Shown here in pieces: positions 16,873 through 25,026 of a DNA stretch of 64,000 nucleotides. Made by a program: the position numbers and the translations under genes. The stretch lies in NCBI RefSeq assembly GCF_036084755.1, contig NZ_CP107968.1:496001-560000 (forward strand), given 5' to 3'. A model generated the notes under the pieces. The model was not told the origin of the DNA and did not search any database. It saw nothing but the letters and a program-made list of their open reading frames with translations. How positions within the stretch are numbered: the first letter of the stretch is position 1; each line of letters opens with the position of its first letter. The stretch is from Streptomyces sp. NBC_00370. GTDB lineage: Bacteria; Actinomycetota; Actinomycetes; Streptomycetales; Streptomycetaceae.

Positions 16873-18482
16873 CCTTGGCCTCCCTTCACGTAACCGGCCT
16901 CCTTGACCCTGATGAGTCCGTCGCCGGACAGCGCGATGCCGCTGATGTCCTTCGATGCGACTGCGTAGTTGATGTTCCGGTAGAGGTAGATCACCGCGTG
17001 CTGGCGGTTGATGGCCCGGGTGAGCTGCTGGTAGATCACGCGCCGTTTCGCCGGGTCGGCGGTGGAGCGTCCCGCGGTGATGAGCCGGTCGATCTCGGGA
17101 TCGGAGAGCTTGCCCTGGTTGTTGCTGCCGGTGGTGCCGACGAGGCTGTCGATGTTGCCGGCCGGATCGGGCTGGCCGCCCCAGCCGCCGGTACGGGCCT
17201 GGAAGTCGCCGGCGAGTGTGCGGGTGAGACCGGTGGCGAACTCGGTAGGCCGCAGCCGGACGTCGAAGCCAGCGTCCTTGGCCATCGCCTGGATGACCTG
17301 GCCGAGCCGGTTGTCCTCCGGCGTTGTGTTGATCATCAGCTCCAGCGGCACGGGAGTGTGCACCCCGGCCGCCTTGAGCAGTCGCTTCGCCTTCGCGACG
17401 TCGCGCCCCGGGCAGGTGACGGGGGTGCTGAGCGGGGTGCCGGGCGGCACCGGGCCGCAGGCGGGCTCGTACATGTCCTGGAAGACCAGCTTGTTGATCA
17501 GCTCGCGGTCCAGGGAGAGGTCGAACGCCTCACGGACGCGCACGTCCCGGCCGAAGGGCGTGTCGACGTGTCCGGGCTTCTTGTCCACACCGTCCGTGTT
17601 GCCGACGTTGAGGGTGAGCGCCATGTAGCCCAGGGACGGGGTGTTGAGCAGTTGCAGGGCCTTGTCGCCCATGCCGCTGCGCACCTCGACGGGCCCCATC
17701 TGGTCACCGATCTGCACGTCGCCCGAACGCAGGTTGGCCAGACGGATGTTGCCGTCGGTGATGGTCTTGTAGACCACGTGGTCGAGATGCACCTTGTCGG
17801 CGTCGTAGTAGAGCGGGTCCTTGGTCAGCTCGATCCGGTCGCCGACGACCCGCTTGACGTACTTGAACGGGCCGACGCACGAGGGGTGCGTGGCGAAGCT
17901 CTTGCCGTACGTCGCGATGGCCTTGGGCGACATGACGAGCCCGGCCGTGTTGGCCAGCCGGCCGAGCAGCGGGGTGTCGGGGTGCTTGAGGGTGAGCCGC
18001 ACGGTGTACGGGGCGATCGCCTCGACCTTCTCCACCGAGTCGATCTCCGACGCCCGGCCGGAGCCCGGCAGGTGAAGGTCGCGGTCGAGTGAGGTCGTGA
18101 CGGCCTTGGCGTCGAGCTTCGCCCCGTCGCTGAACCGCGCGTCACGGCGGACGTCGAAGGTGAAGGTGCGACCGCCGTCCGTGATCTTCGGGAGTGTGGC
18201 GGCGAGTTGTGGGACGAAGCGGTTGTGCTGGTCGACGTCGTACAGCTGCTCGCACATCGACGTGAACACGGTCCGCGCGACCAGCGTGCCGGTCAAGGTG
18301 GGGTCGAGCTTGTCCGGGTCGGACTTCAGGCCGATCACCGCCGTGCCGCCGTCACGGACCGGCCGCGCGTCGACGAGCCGGGGTGCGGTGGCCGTGTTCG
18401 CACCTGGCGGTGAGAGCGAGCCGCACCCGGTGGCGAACGTCAGCAATGCGGCCACCGCGAGCGCGAGAGGTAGGCGACGCAC
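16869..18482 (-). CDS. Peptide-type ABC substrate-binding lipoprotein (family 5)
   Basis: 537 residues. Signal peptide with LALAVAALLTFATGC; Cys20 would be lipidated and the protein held outside the membrane. The body has family 5 features: DPDKLDPTLTGTLVARTVFT, CEQLYDVD, RDARFSDGAKLDAKAVTTSL and FDLSLDRELINKLV. GTG start with AAGGAGGTG 9 bases upstream, the strongest ribosome site in the operon, as expected for a binding protein. It leads the operon. Two GGTATACC palindromes lie 66 and 197 bp upstream. The ligand need not be a peptide; the neighbouring amidohydrolase suggests a heterocycle or amide. Confidence 0.9.
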   Translation of the reverse strand: MRRLPLALAVAALLTFATGCGSLSPPGANTATAPRLVDARPVRDGGTAVIGLKSDPDKLDPTLTGTLVARTVFTSMCEQLYDVDQHNRFVPQLAATLPKITDGGRTFTFDVRRDARFSDGAKLDAKAVTTSLDRDLHLPGSGRASEIDSVEKVEAIAPYTVRLTLKHPDTPLLGRLANTAGLVMSPKAIATYGKSFATHPSCVGPFKYVKRVVGDRIELTKDPLYYDADKVHLDHVVYKTITDGNIRLANLRSGDVQIGDQMGPVEVRSGMGDKALQLLNTPSLGYMALTLNVGNTDGVDKKPGHVDTPFGRDVRVREAFDLSLDRELINKLVFQDMYEPACGPVPPGTPLSTPVTCPGRDVAKAKRLLKAAGVHTPVPLELMINTTPEDNRLGQVIQAMAKDAGFDVRLRPTEFATGLTRTLAGDFQARTGGWGGQPDPAGNIDSLVGTTGSNNQGKLSDPEIDRLITAGRSTADPAKRRVIYQQLTRAINRQHAVIYLYRNINYAVASKDISGIALSGDGLIRVKEAGYVKGGQG

Positions 18483-18547
18483 GGGACCACACCTCCTTCA
18501 CAAGTGGCGGGATGCGCGCCCGATCGAGCTGCGCCGTTGAGGCGACA

Positions 18548-18557
18548 CGGTATACCG
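18548..18557. promoter_or_regulatory. GGTATACC palindrome 3
   Basis: CGGTATACCG, identical to the site at 10652, 66 bp upstream of the binding-protein start codon. Confidence 0.6.
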
Positions 18558-18678
18558 GAGCGGTGTTTCACGATGTGGATCGTGTCGCCATTCTGCGCAC
18601 CAATGACCCTTAATGCCCGCCATATACAGGACATTCTTCCCGCATCAGTCAATGATGATCGTTATGTTTTCGAGTCTT

Positions 18679-18688
18679 TGGTATACCA
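18679..18688. promoter_or_regulatory. GGTATACC palindrome 4
   Basis: TGGTATACCA, a perfect palindrome 197 bp upstream of the binding-protein start codon, inside the AT-rich promoter stretch. Confidence 0.55.
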
Positions 18689-18719
18689 GATGCGTGCCTC
18701 GGCAGCTCTCGCACAACGA

Positions 18720-18758
18720 ACGCCGCCGCCCAGCGAGGTCATCGCAGGGCGGCGGCGT
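18720..18758 (-). terminator. Hairpin terminator of the phosphodiester glycosidase gene
   Basis: ACGCCGCCGCCC (18720-18731) pairs perfectly with GGGCGGCGGCGT (18747-18758) around a 15-base loop, 26 bp beyond the stop codon. Confidence 0.75.
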
Positions 18759-18784
18759 GGTGGGAGGGGTTCAGCGGCGCATGC

Positions 18785-20443
18785 TCAGTGGTTCGTGCGG
18801 GGAAGCACCTGGAGTGTGTCGCCCACGGCGCGCTCGCCGGTGGCGTCCGACGTGTGGTTGACCAGTGCGCCGTTCACCGCCATCGCGGTGGAGCCACCGC
18901 CGTCGAGGTTGAGCGCCTGGTCCGCGCCGAGCGAGCGCATGAACTCGGCTGCCTCCTGCAGGGTGAAGCCCTCGCTGCCGCCGGCCTGCCGCCCGTCCAC
19001 CGTCGCCAGGATGAGCCGGCCGCGCCTGTCGATGCCCGCCATCGTGCGCGGCTGGCGGGTGTTGGCCCAGGCGTACCCGAACGAGAGGTCCTTCTGGTCC
19101 ACCGTGCCCTCGGCTGCGGCGTCGATGCGCACCCGGCCGTTCTCGACCAGGGTCGGAGCGGCGCTCACGATGCTGTCGCCCTTGCCGAGGACGACCTTGC
19201 GCCCGCGCTCGTCGCGCACGGTCTCCTCGACGTCCACGCGCCGCTCGGGTGCCGCGTGTGCGGTCAGCCAGTCGGCGGCCGACCCGATGCCCTGCAGCAC
19301 CGAACCGCCGGCGGGCACGAGACCGCCGCGCGCGCCCACCGAGACGACCTTGCCGGAGCGGTCCAGCACGGCCTGGCTGCCGGTGCCTGTCGGCAGGGCG
19401 GCCGTGAACTCCGGTGTGAACAGCACGAGATCGTCGGTCTTGTGACAGGTCACGTCCTGCCAGGGCCGCTCGCTCGGCGTGCCGCCGGGCCGCCCGCAGT
19501 CCCTGACCGTGCCGGGGACGCGGTTGATGCCCTCGACCGTGTACCGCGCGCCGCCGACCCGCGCGACGGCGGTGCTGGTCAGGTCGGCGATGCGGACGTG
19601 CCGGCCGCCGTCGGTGAGGACGAGCGCGGCGCGCGCGCCCGCAGCCATCGACTCCAGGCGCCCGTCGTAGGCGGCGATGCCCGACTGGATCCCCTGGACG
19701 CCGTCGCTGTCCGAGGTCACGAAGAAGCCCGCGTTGACCCCGACGAGCGAGCGCAGTTTCGCGGCCACGGACGACGTGGTCCCGCGCTGCGTGACACTGC
19801 CGTCGTGGGTGCCGGTGACCGTACCCGTGAAGGTGCGCGGGTCGACGATCGCGACGTGCAGGTTCTCCACGTCGGCCCGCTGGTCGGCGTCGTAGCCCGT
19901 CCACTCCACCGCGGTGTGGAAGCCGGCGGCCGTGACGGCCTGGGCCGCCGCGGCCGCTTCGGCCTGGGTGGCGTACGAACCGACGCGTACCCGCAGGCCC
20001 ATGAGGCCGTGCGGGGTGTCGCTGTACGCCGGCCAGTCGATCCGGTCGACGCGCGGCGCGAAGCCGTTCGCGCGCAGTTGCCCCGCCGTGGTGTCGGCCC
20101 AGGATCGCGGACCGACCGTGGCCCAGGTGGCAGCGCCGGAGAGCCGTCCGGTGGTGGGCGCCTGCACGGTGATCGTCCAGGCGGGCGCGGCCTTGGCGTT
20201 CGTCACCGTGCCGGTGCGCACCTCGACGCCCCGGGCGACGTGCCGCGTCGTCCAGTGCGAGGTGACCGAGGTGCGGGTCGCTGCGGAGAGGGTGGTGCCG
20301 GGGGTGGCCGCCTGGGCGCTGCCGAGGGCGCCCAGCGATGTGGCCCCTACCAGGACCGCGGCCGTCGCCAGGGCGGCGCGCGGACGCCTGGGACGACGGG
20401 ACGGGGCCGAGGTGTTCCGGACTGCCGTGCGTGCTTGGTTCAT
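18785..20443 (-). CDS. Secreted phosphodiester glycosidase-family protein with SPOR-like repeat
   Basis: 552 residues. An N-terminal Arg-rich segment and hydrophobic stretch ending ALGSAQAA form a Sec or Tat-like signal (about residues 1-46). Residues about 130-185 (LMGLRVRVGSYATQAEAAAA) look like a SPOR peptidoglycan-binding repeat. The C-terminal half carries NAGFF and the characteristic NLDGGGSTAMAVNG near residue 515, as in the phosphodiester glycosidase family related to the mammalian uncovering enzyme. An extracellular role in trimming sugar-phosphate links of wall polymers is plausible but not shown. GTGAGG lies just upstream of the ATG. Confidence 0.85.
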   Translation of the reverse strand: MNQARTAVRNTSAPSRRPRRPRAALATAAVLVGATSLGALGSAQAATPGTTLSAATRTSVTSHWTTRHVARGVEVRTGTVTNAKAAPAWTITVQAPTTGRLSGAATWATVGPRSWADTTAGQLRANGFAPRVDRIDWPAYSDTPHGLMGLRVRVGSYATQAEAAAAAQAVTAAGFHTAVEWTGYDADQRADVENLHVAIVDPRTFTGTVTGTHDGSVTQRGTTSSVAAKLRSLVGVNAGFFVTSDSDGVQGIQSGIAAYDGRLESMAAGARAALVLTDGGRHVRIADLTSTAVARVGGARYTVEGINRVPGTVRDCGRPGGTPSERPWQDVTCHKTDDLVLFTPEFTAALPTGTGSQAVLDRSGKVVSVGARGGLVPAGGSVLQGIGSAADWLTAHAAPERRVDVEETVRDERGRKVVLGKGDSIVSAAPTLVENGRVRIDAAAEGTVDQKDLSFGYAWANTRQPRTMAGIDRRGRLILATVDGRQAGGSEGFTLQEAAEFMRSLGADQALNLDGGGSTAMAVNGALVNHTSDATGERAVGDTLQVLPRTNH

Positions 20444-20651
20444 TGATCCTCACCGGGACGAAGGCGACGACCCGGCCAGGGACCACTTCGGCCGGGTGTC
20501 CGAACAGGTCACGATGAGAACCGTGAGGAGCGAGGGGGCGGACACGCCCGGCCGAAGGAGAGGCGAACATTGGACGACGCGGTGCCGTGCACGCTGTCAG
20601 GCACAGCTCTGCCGGTGCCGGTCTGCCGGTTTTTTCAGGGATCTATGCCGG

Positions 20652-21515
20652 TCAGAGCTGGGTGGCCGTACGGACCAGCCCGGCGAGGGCCACGGAGCGG
20701 CTGTGCGCCGGCCAGGCGATGTGGGTGACGACCGGGGGCGCGTCGGTCAGCGGGACCCCGGTGTGTTCGGCCCACAGCCAGGCGCGGGCGGACTCGGGGA
20801 AGACGGCGGCGGTGCGGCCGAGGGCGATCAGCTGGGCCAGCTGCGTCTGGTCGTGGACCTCGGGGCCGGGGCCTGGCGGGTACGTGTCGTGGCGCGGCCA
20901 GCGGGCGAGCGGGAGATCGGGCACGTCGGTGATGTCGGCCAGGGACAGCGTCCTGCGCGCCGCGAGGGGGTGCCCGGCGGGCAGGATGGCGATCTGTCCC
21001 TCGGTCATCAGTTCCTCGCTGTCGAACCCGGTGAGGGAGTTGAACGGCGCGTGCATGAGCGCCGCGTCGGCGCGGCCGTCGCGCAGCATCCCTTCCTGCT
21101 CGCACATGCCGCTCGGCAGCACTTCGAGCTCGGCGGCGTCGGGCTCGGCGGCGTAGGCGGCGAGGAGCTTCTGCAGCAGCTCGTGGGAGGCGGCGGCCTT
21201 CACCGCCAGCACCAGACGGTTACGGGGGCCGCCAGGACCGTCGGCGCCACCGGCCCGGCGCACGCGGCGTACGGCGGCGGTGGTCGCGTCGAGGGCGGCG
21301 GCTCCCTCGTACAGCAGCACCTCTCCAGCGCCGGTCAGCGACACGCCCCGGCGGTTACGGTCCAGGAGGGCGACGCCGAGGCGCCGTTCGAGCTGCTGGA
21401 TCGCCCGGGACAGCGGCGGCTGGGCCATGCCGAGGCGCTCGGCGGCGCGGCCGAAGTGCAGCTCCTCGGCGACGGCCATGAAATACCGCAGTTCGCGGGT
21501 CTCCAAGATGTCCAC
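20652..21515 (-). CDS. LysR-family transcriptional regulator
   Basis: 287 residues. N-terminal helix-turn-helix LRYFMAVAEELHFGRAAERL, then AQPPLSRAIQQLERRLG, and a C-terminal type 2 periplasmic-binding fold (RLVLAVKAAASHELLQKL, LPAGHPLAARRTL). Typical length is about 300. GTG start; the Shine-Dalgarno is poor (GAGGT directly abuts), so a slightly later start is possible. It is divergent from an SDR gene across 94 bp that hold a clear T-N11-A palindrome. LysR proteins normally activate the divergent gene with a co-inducer. Confidence 0.87.
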   Translation of the reverse strand: MDILETRELRYFMAVAEELHFGRAAERLGMAQPPLSRAIQQLERRLGVALLDRNRRGVSLTGAGEVLLYEGAAALDATTAAVRRVRRAGGADGPGGPRNRLVLAVKAAASHELLQKLLAAYAAEPDAAELEVLPSGMCEQEGMLRDGRADAALMHAPFNSLTGFDSEELMTEGQIAILPAGHPLAARRTLSLADITDVPDLPLARWPRHDTYPPGPGPEVHDQTQLAQLIALGRTAAVFPESARAWLWAEHTGVPLTDAPPVVTHIAWPAHSRSVALAGLVRTATQL

Positions 21516-21533
21516 ACCTCAGAGCGTAACTCA

Positions 21534-21554
21534 GTGATACCTGCCGGGTATCAC
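21534..21554. promoter_or_regulatory. LysR box
   Basis: GTGATACC (21534-21541) and GGTATCAC (21547-21554) are perfect inverted repeats with a 5-base centre, containing the T-N11-A signature. Lies midway between the LysR and SDR genes. Confidence 0.7.
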
Positions 21555-21609
21555 AGAGCACCGTATCGGTGTTGGCCGCACGGCTCGCCCGCGAGCGAGC
21601 ATCGACGGC

Positions 21610-22347
21610 ATGAGCGAAACGAAGATCGCGCTGGTGACCGGCGCGAACAAGGGAATCGGGTACGCGATAGCGAGCGGGCTGGGTGACCTCGGCTACCGCG
21701 TCGGCGTCGGAGCCCGCGACGAGGCCCGGCGCGAGAGCGCCGTCGGGAAGCTGCGCGCCGCCGGGGTGGACGCGTTCGGGGTGCCGCTGGCCGTGACCGG
21801 CGACCGGAGCGTCACCGACGCCGCGGCGCTGGTCGAGCGGGAGGCCGGGCGGCTGGACGTCCTGGTCAACAACGCCGGTATCTCGGGGGAGATGGGTCCG
21901 GGCTGGGTGCAGGACCCGACCGCGCTCGACCTCGACGTGGTCCGCACGGTCGTGGAGACCAACGTGATCGGTGTGATCCGGGTGACCAACGCGATGCTGC
22001 CGCTGCTGCGGCTCTCCGCGTCGCCACGCGTCGTGAACGTCTCCAGTTCCGTCGGCTCGCTGACCAGGCAGGCGGATCCGAGCGTCGAGATCGGTCCGAT
22101 CATGGCGGCCTACTCGCCGTCGAAATCCTTCCTCAACGCCGTCACCGTCCAGTACGCCCGGCAGTTCGCCGGTACGAACATCCTGATCAACGCCGCCTGC
22201 CCGGGGCTGGTCGCCACCGACTTCACCGACTTCCAGGGGCCCCGCACCCCCGAGCAGGGCGCGGCCACCGCGATCCGGCTCGCGACGCTGCCCGACGGCG
22301 GCCCCACCGGTTCGTTCTTCGAGGACGACGGCGTGGTTCCCTGGTGA
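21610..22347 (+). CDS. Carbonyl-reductase-like short-chain dehydrogenase
   Basis: 245 residues, classical SDR. Cofactor motif TGANKGIGYAIA, NNAGIS, catalytic Ser in VNVSSSVGSL, and Tyr/Lys in AAYSPSKSFL, then NAACPGLVATDFT. The TGANKGIG form and an extended N-terminal loop resemble plant and animal carbonyl reductases, NADPH-dependent reducers of aldehydes and ketones. ATG start, weak ribosome site. It is probably activated by the divergent LysR protein. It ends before a hairpin shared with the GH16 gene. Confidence 0.87.
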   Translation: MSETKIALVTGANKGIGYAIASGLGDLGYRVGVGARDEARRESAVGKLRAAGVDAFGVPLAVTGDRSVTDAAALVEREAGRLDVLVNNAGISGEMGPGWVQDPTALDLDVVRTVVETNVIGVIRVTNAMLPLLRLSASPRVVNVSSSVGSLTRQADPSVEIGPIMAAYSPSKSFLNAVTVQYARQFAGTNILINAACPGLVATDFTDFQGPRTPEQGAATAIRLATLPDGGPTGSFFEDDGVVPW

Positions 22348-22394
22348 CCCCGGGTCTGTTGTGATCACGGACGACATGGGCCTGCCGCGCACCG

Positions 22395-22432
22395 GAATCC
22401 CTGGCCCTCCGAGGTGCGGGGGCCAGGGATTC
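22395..22432. terminator. Bidirectional hairpin between SDR and GH16 genes
   Basis: GAATCCCTGGCCC (22395-22407) pairs perfectly with GGGCCAGGGATTC (22420-22432), loop of 12 bases, between two convergent stops. Confidence 0.85.
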
Positions 22433-22455
22433 GTTGAACTGCCGTTCCGGGCTGA

Positions 22456-23853
22456 TCAGCTGCCGAAGACCTGGAACTCGTACAGCGAGTATCCGTACGG
22501 GGTGCCGCGCTGCGTTCCGTAGACGCGGACATAACGGCCCGAGCCGCTCACGTTGAGCGTCTGGGCACCGCCGGTCCCTGTGGTGGTCGAGTAGACGGTG
22601 GTCCAGTTGGTGCCGTCGGCCGAGGTCTGGATCTGGAACGCCTTGCCGTACGCGGCCTCCCAGTTGAGCTTCACCTGGTTGACGGTGTGGGTGGCGCCGA
22701 GGTCGACCCGCAGCCACTGCGGGTCGCTGAAGGCGCTGGACCAGCGTGTGCCGTTGTCGCCGTCCACGGCCGCAGAGGCGGGGGTGCCGGCGTTCTCGGT
22801 CGAGGAGGCCGTGACGGGCTTGCCCTGAGCGAGGTTGGTCGAACTCCCGCCGCCACCGGGCGCCTTGTTGTAGACGGCGACGTAGTCGATGTTCATCTGT
22901 CCGCCGGAGACGGTGGCGGCGTTGGGTCCGCCGCCGAACGCGGCCGGGAAACCGCCGCCCATGGCGAGGTCGTAGATGATGAAGAACGGATGGTCGACGG
23001 CGTTGGTCCAGGTGGAGGCGCTCACCTGGCTGGAGTTGACGGTGAAGTAGTTCGTGCCGTCGAGGTACCAGCGGATCTGCTCGGGCGAGACCGACCGGTC
23101 GATCTGCACCGCGTAGGTGTGATACCCGGTCTGGCAGCCGGAACAGGCACGTTCACCACTGCCGATGCCGGTGCTCTCGTTGCACGGGCCGCCGGGGTTG
23201 GTGCCGCAGTGCAGCGTTCCGAAGACGGAACTGCGGCCGTTGATGTCCTCCATGATGTCCACCTCGCCCGAGGTGGGCCAGGGGGTACCCGTACGCAGCG
23301 GGGCGCCCAGCATCCAGAAGGCGGGCCAGTATCCGGCGCCGTTGGCGGTGGTGACGTTCGGCTGCTGGATCGACGACTGCATCATCACGACACCGCCGGC
23401 CGGGGCGCCGTAGGTGGCGGCCTGGGTCTCGATGCGTCCCGACGTCCAGCCCGAGCCGGGATCGCTGCCGGAGTGCAGGGCTTTGAGTACGAGGTGACCG
23501 TTGCCGTCGTGGAAGACGTTGGCCGTGCTGTTGGTCATCGTCTCGATCTCACCGGTGCCGAAGCTGCTGCCCGGCCCGGTGTCGTACTTCCATGTGCCGG
23601 TGTCCACACCGGTGTTGGCATTGCCGTTGAAGTCGTCGCTCCAGGTGGTGGTGAAACCGGCGGGAGGTGCGGGGACCGCGGCGGGGGCCGGAACGGCGGC
23701 GGGGTGTACCGCCTGTGCCGCCGCGCCCACGGGCGCGGACGCGGCGGCGCCCGGCGAAGCTGCGGCGGTCAGACCGGCCAGGCTCAGCGCGCCGACGGTC
23801 AGCGTGACGAGCGCGGCGCGTGCCGGGGACAGTAAGGGTCTTCTGCGGAACAT
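22456..23853 (-). CDS. Secreted GH16 beta-glucanase (laminarinase type) with CBM32
   Basis: 465 residues. Signal peptide of about 38 residues (RRRPLLSPARAALVTLTVGA with Ala-rich cleavage region), a Pro/Ala linker, the GH16 domain (about 65-315) with the catalytic motif GEVDIMED (nucleophile Glu197, acid/base Glu202), a Gly/Ser linker, and a C-terminal F5/8-type carbohydrate module (about 322-465, NLAQGKPVTASSTE). Family members cut beta-1,3 or mixed-linkage glucans outside the cell. The ATG at 23853 follows AGAGGAGA with 6 bases. A LacI-type palindrome at 23930 suggests sugar-dependent repression. Confidence 0.92.
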   Translation of the reverse strand: MFRRRPLLSPARAALVTLTVGALSLAGLTAAASPGAAASAPVGAAAQAVHPAAVPAPAAVPAPPAGFTTTWSDDFNGNANTGVDTGTWKYDTGPGSSFGTGEIETMTNSTANVFHDGNGHLVLKALHSGSDPGSGWTSGRIETQAATYGAPAGGVVMMQSSIQQPNVTTANGAGYWPAFWMLGAPLRTGTPWPTSGEVDIMEDINGRSSVFGTLHCGTNPGGPCNESTGIGSGERACSGCQTGYHTYAVQIDRSVSPEQIRWYLDGTNYFTVNSSQVSASTWTNAVDHPFFIIYDLAMGGGFPAAFGGGPNAATVSGGQMNIDYVAVYNKAPGGGGSSTNLAQGKPVTASSTENAGTPASAAVDGDNGTRWSSAFSDPQWLRVDLGATHTVNQVKLNWEAAYGKAFQIQTSADGTNWTTVYSTTTGTGGAQTLNVSGSGRYVRVYGTQRGTPYGYSLYEFQVFGS

Positions 23854-23929
23854 GTGCGTTCTCCTCTGCTCGCGATGCACCAGATGTGGGGTGGAGACCG
23901 GGTGGAGCCGCGTCCAGCGTGGAACATCG

Positions 23930-23943
23930 TGAGAGCGCTCTCA
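23930..23943. promoter_or_regulatory. LacI-family operator upstream of GH16
   Basis: TGAGAGCGCTCTCA is a perfect 14-bp palindrome 77 bp upstream of the start codon. It differs by one base per arm from the CebR operator of Streptomyces (TGGGAGCGCTCCCA), which controls beta-glucan enzymes. Confidence 0.75.
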
Positions 23944-24015
23944 GGCAGGGTGATGTCTATAACCCCGGTCATCCGGCGTCAAGGAGTCGCGCAACAATCC
24001 GCACCGACGGGCCTG

Positions 24016-24051
24016 GGGTGGGACGGCTCGTACAGCACAGCCGTCCCACCC
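24016..24051 (-). terminator. Terminator of the furan-type operon
   Basis: GGGTGGGACGGCT (24016-24028) pairs perfectly with AGCCGTCCCACCC (24039-24051), 10-base loop, 20 bp beyond the methyltransferase stop. Confidence 0.85.
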
Positions 24052-24070
24052 GCACCCGGCGGATGCAGCC

Positions 24071-24976
24071 TTACGGTCGGGGCTTGTCCGCGAAGACCCA
24101 GCGGTTGCCCGCCAGTGCGTCGTTCGGCTCGGGCAGCGGACCGCGTCCGTGGTGCTGGGTGAAGTCGTAGGGGGTGTGGACCGCCGTGGACCAGCCCTTG
24201 CGCGCCAGATCACCGGCGGAGTCGGGGCGTGGCGCTCTGTCGAACAGGTCCAGCAGGTCGATGCCGATCTGGCGTGTCGTCGAGGTGTAGAGCGGGCTGT
24301 CGCGGTACTCCAGCAGGTCCCTGTCGAGTTTGACCTCGAAGGCCAGGGCGCTTCCTGGCGTACTCAACCGGTCCACCGTGTCGAGGAGATACGTCTCGGC
24401 GGCGGCCGGCAGGTAGAACAGCAGCCCCTCGGCGAGCCAGACGCTCGGTGCGGCAGGATCGAAGCCGGCGTCGGCCAGCGCGCCCACCCAGTCGGCGCGC
24501 AGATCGACCGGGACGGGGACGCGCGTCGCCTTCGGGGTGGCCGACAGACCGTCGAGGACCCGGTGCTTGAAGGCCAGCACTCCTTCCCGGTCGATCTCGA
24601 AGATCACGCAGCCGGGAGGCCAGTCGAGACGGTACGCCCGCGAGTCCAACCCCGCGCCGAACAGGACCACTTGGCGGGCGTTGTGCTGCACCGACCGGAG
24701 GAGGAAGTCGTCGAAGACCCTGGTCCGCAGGCCGAAGTAGCGCGCGAACCGCCCCCACAGCGGGTTCGCGTCGCCGTCCGCGACATGCTGCATCCGTACG
24801 GGCCAGCCGGCGGACGCCGGTGCGGCGCGCACGAAGTGCTCCGCGTAGGCGTCCTGTGCCAGGGTGTCGTGGCGGTGGGTCTCGATCGCCCGCGCCGCGG
24901 CGACCAGGAGAGCCGTCACACCCACTCCCCCTTCCACCCCGTCGATGCCGACGTTACGAGACGTTGTGCTGACCAC
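24071..24976 (-). CDS. Class I SAM-dependent methyltransferase, leucine carboxyl methyltransferase (LCM) family
   Basis: 301 residues. SAM-binding region VVLFGAGLDSRAYRLDW and the later WLAEGLLFYLPAAAETYLLD are diagnostic for the PPM1/LCM family, whose characterised members methylate carboxylates; bacterial relatives also do O-methylation in natural-product pathways. GTG start with AAGGAGG four bases upstream. It lies 50 bp downstream of the alcohol dehydrogenase in the same direction and ends at a strong terminator, so it is the last gene of an operon with the MfnB-like synthase. Methyl-esterification of a furan carboxylate is my inference. Confidence 0.82.
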   Translation of the reverse strand: MVSTTSRNVGIDGVEGGVGVTALLVAAARAIETHRHDTLAQDAYAEHFVRAAPASAGWPVRMQHVADGDANPLWGRFARYFGLRTRVFDDFLLRSVQHNARQVVLFGAGLDSRAYRLDWPPGCVIFEIDREGVLAFKHRVLDGLSATPKATRVPVPVDLRADWVGALADAGFDPAAPSVWLAEGLLFYLPAAAETYLLDTVDRLSTPGSALAFEVKLDRDLLEYRDSPLYTSTTRQIGIDLLDLFDRAPRPDSAGDLARKGWSTAVHTPYDFTQHHGRGPLPEPNDALAGNRWVFADKPRP

Positions 24977-25026
24977 ATGTCCTCCTTGGGACGGGCGAGT
25001 GGGGACCTGGAGCGGGACTGCTCCCC

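Larger units (their letters stand above)
18483..18784. promoter_or_regulatory. 302-bp intergenic region: promoter of the ABC operon plus a terminator
   Basis: The middle part (about 18570-18690) is markedly AT-rich for this genome. It carries CGGTATACCG at 18548-18557 and TGGTATACCA at 18679-18688. The part from 18720 holds the terminator of the next gene to the right. I see no coding sequence here. Confidence 0.6.

Noticed and set aside
18788..20446. A 552-codon open frame on the plus strand
   Set aside because: It mirrors the phosphodiester glycosidase gene on the other strand, has no motif, is rich in Arg/Gly/Ala, and arises from third-position GC bias.
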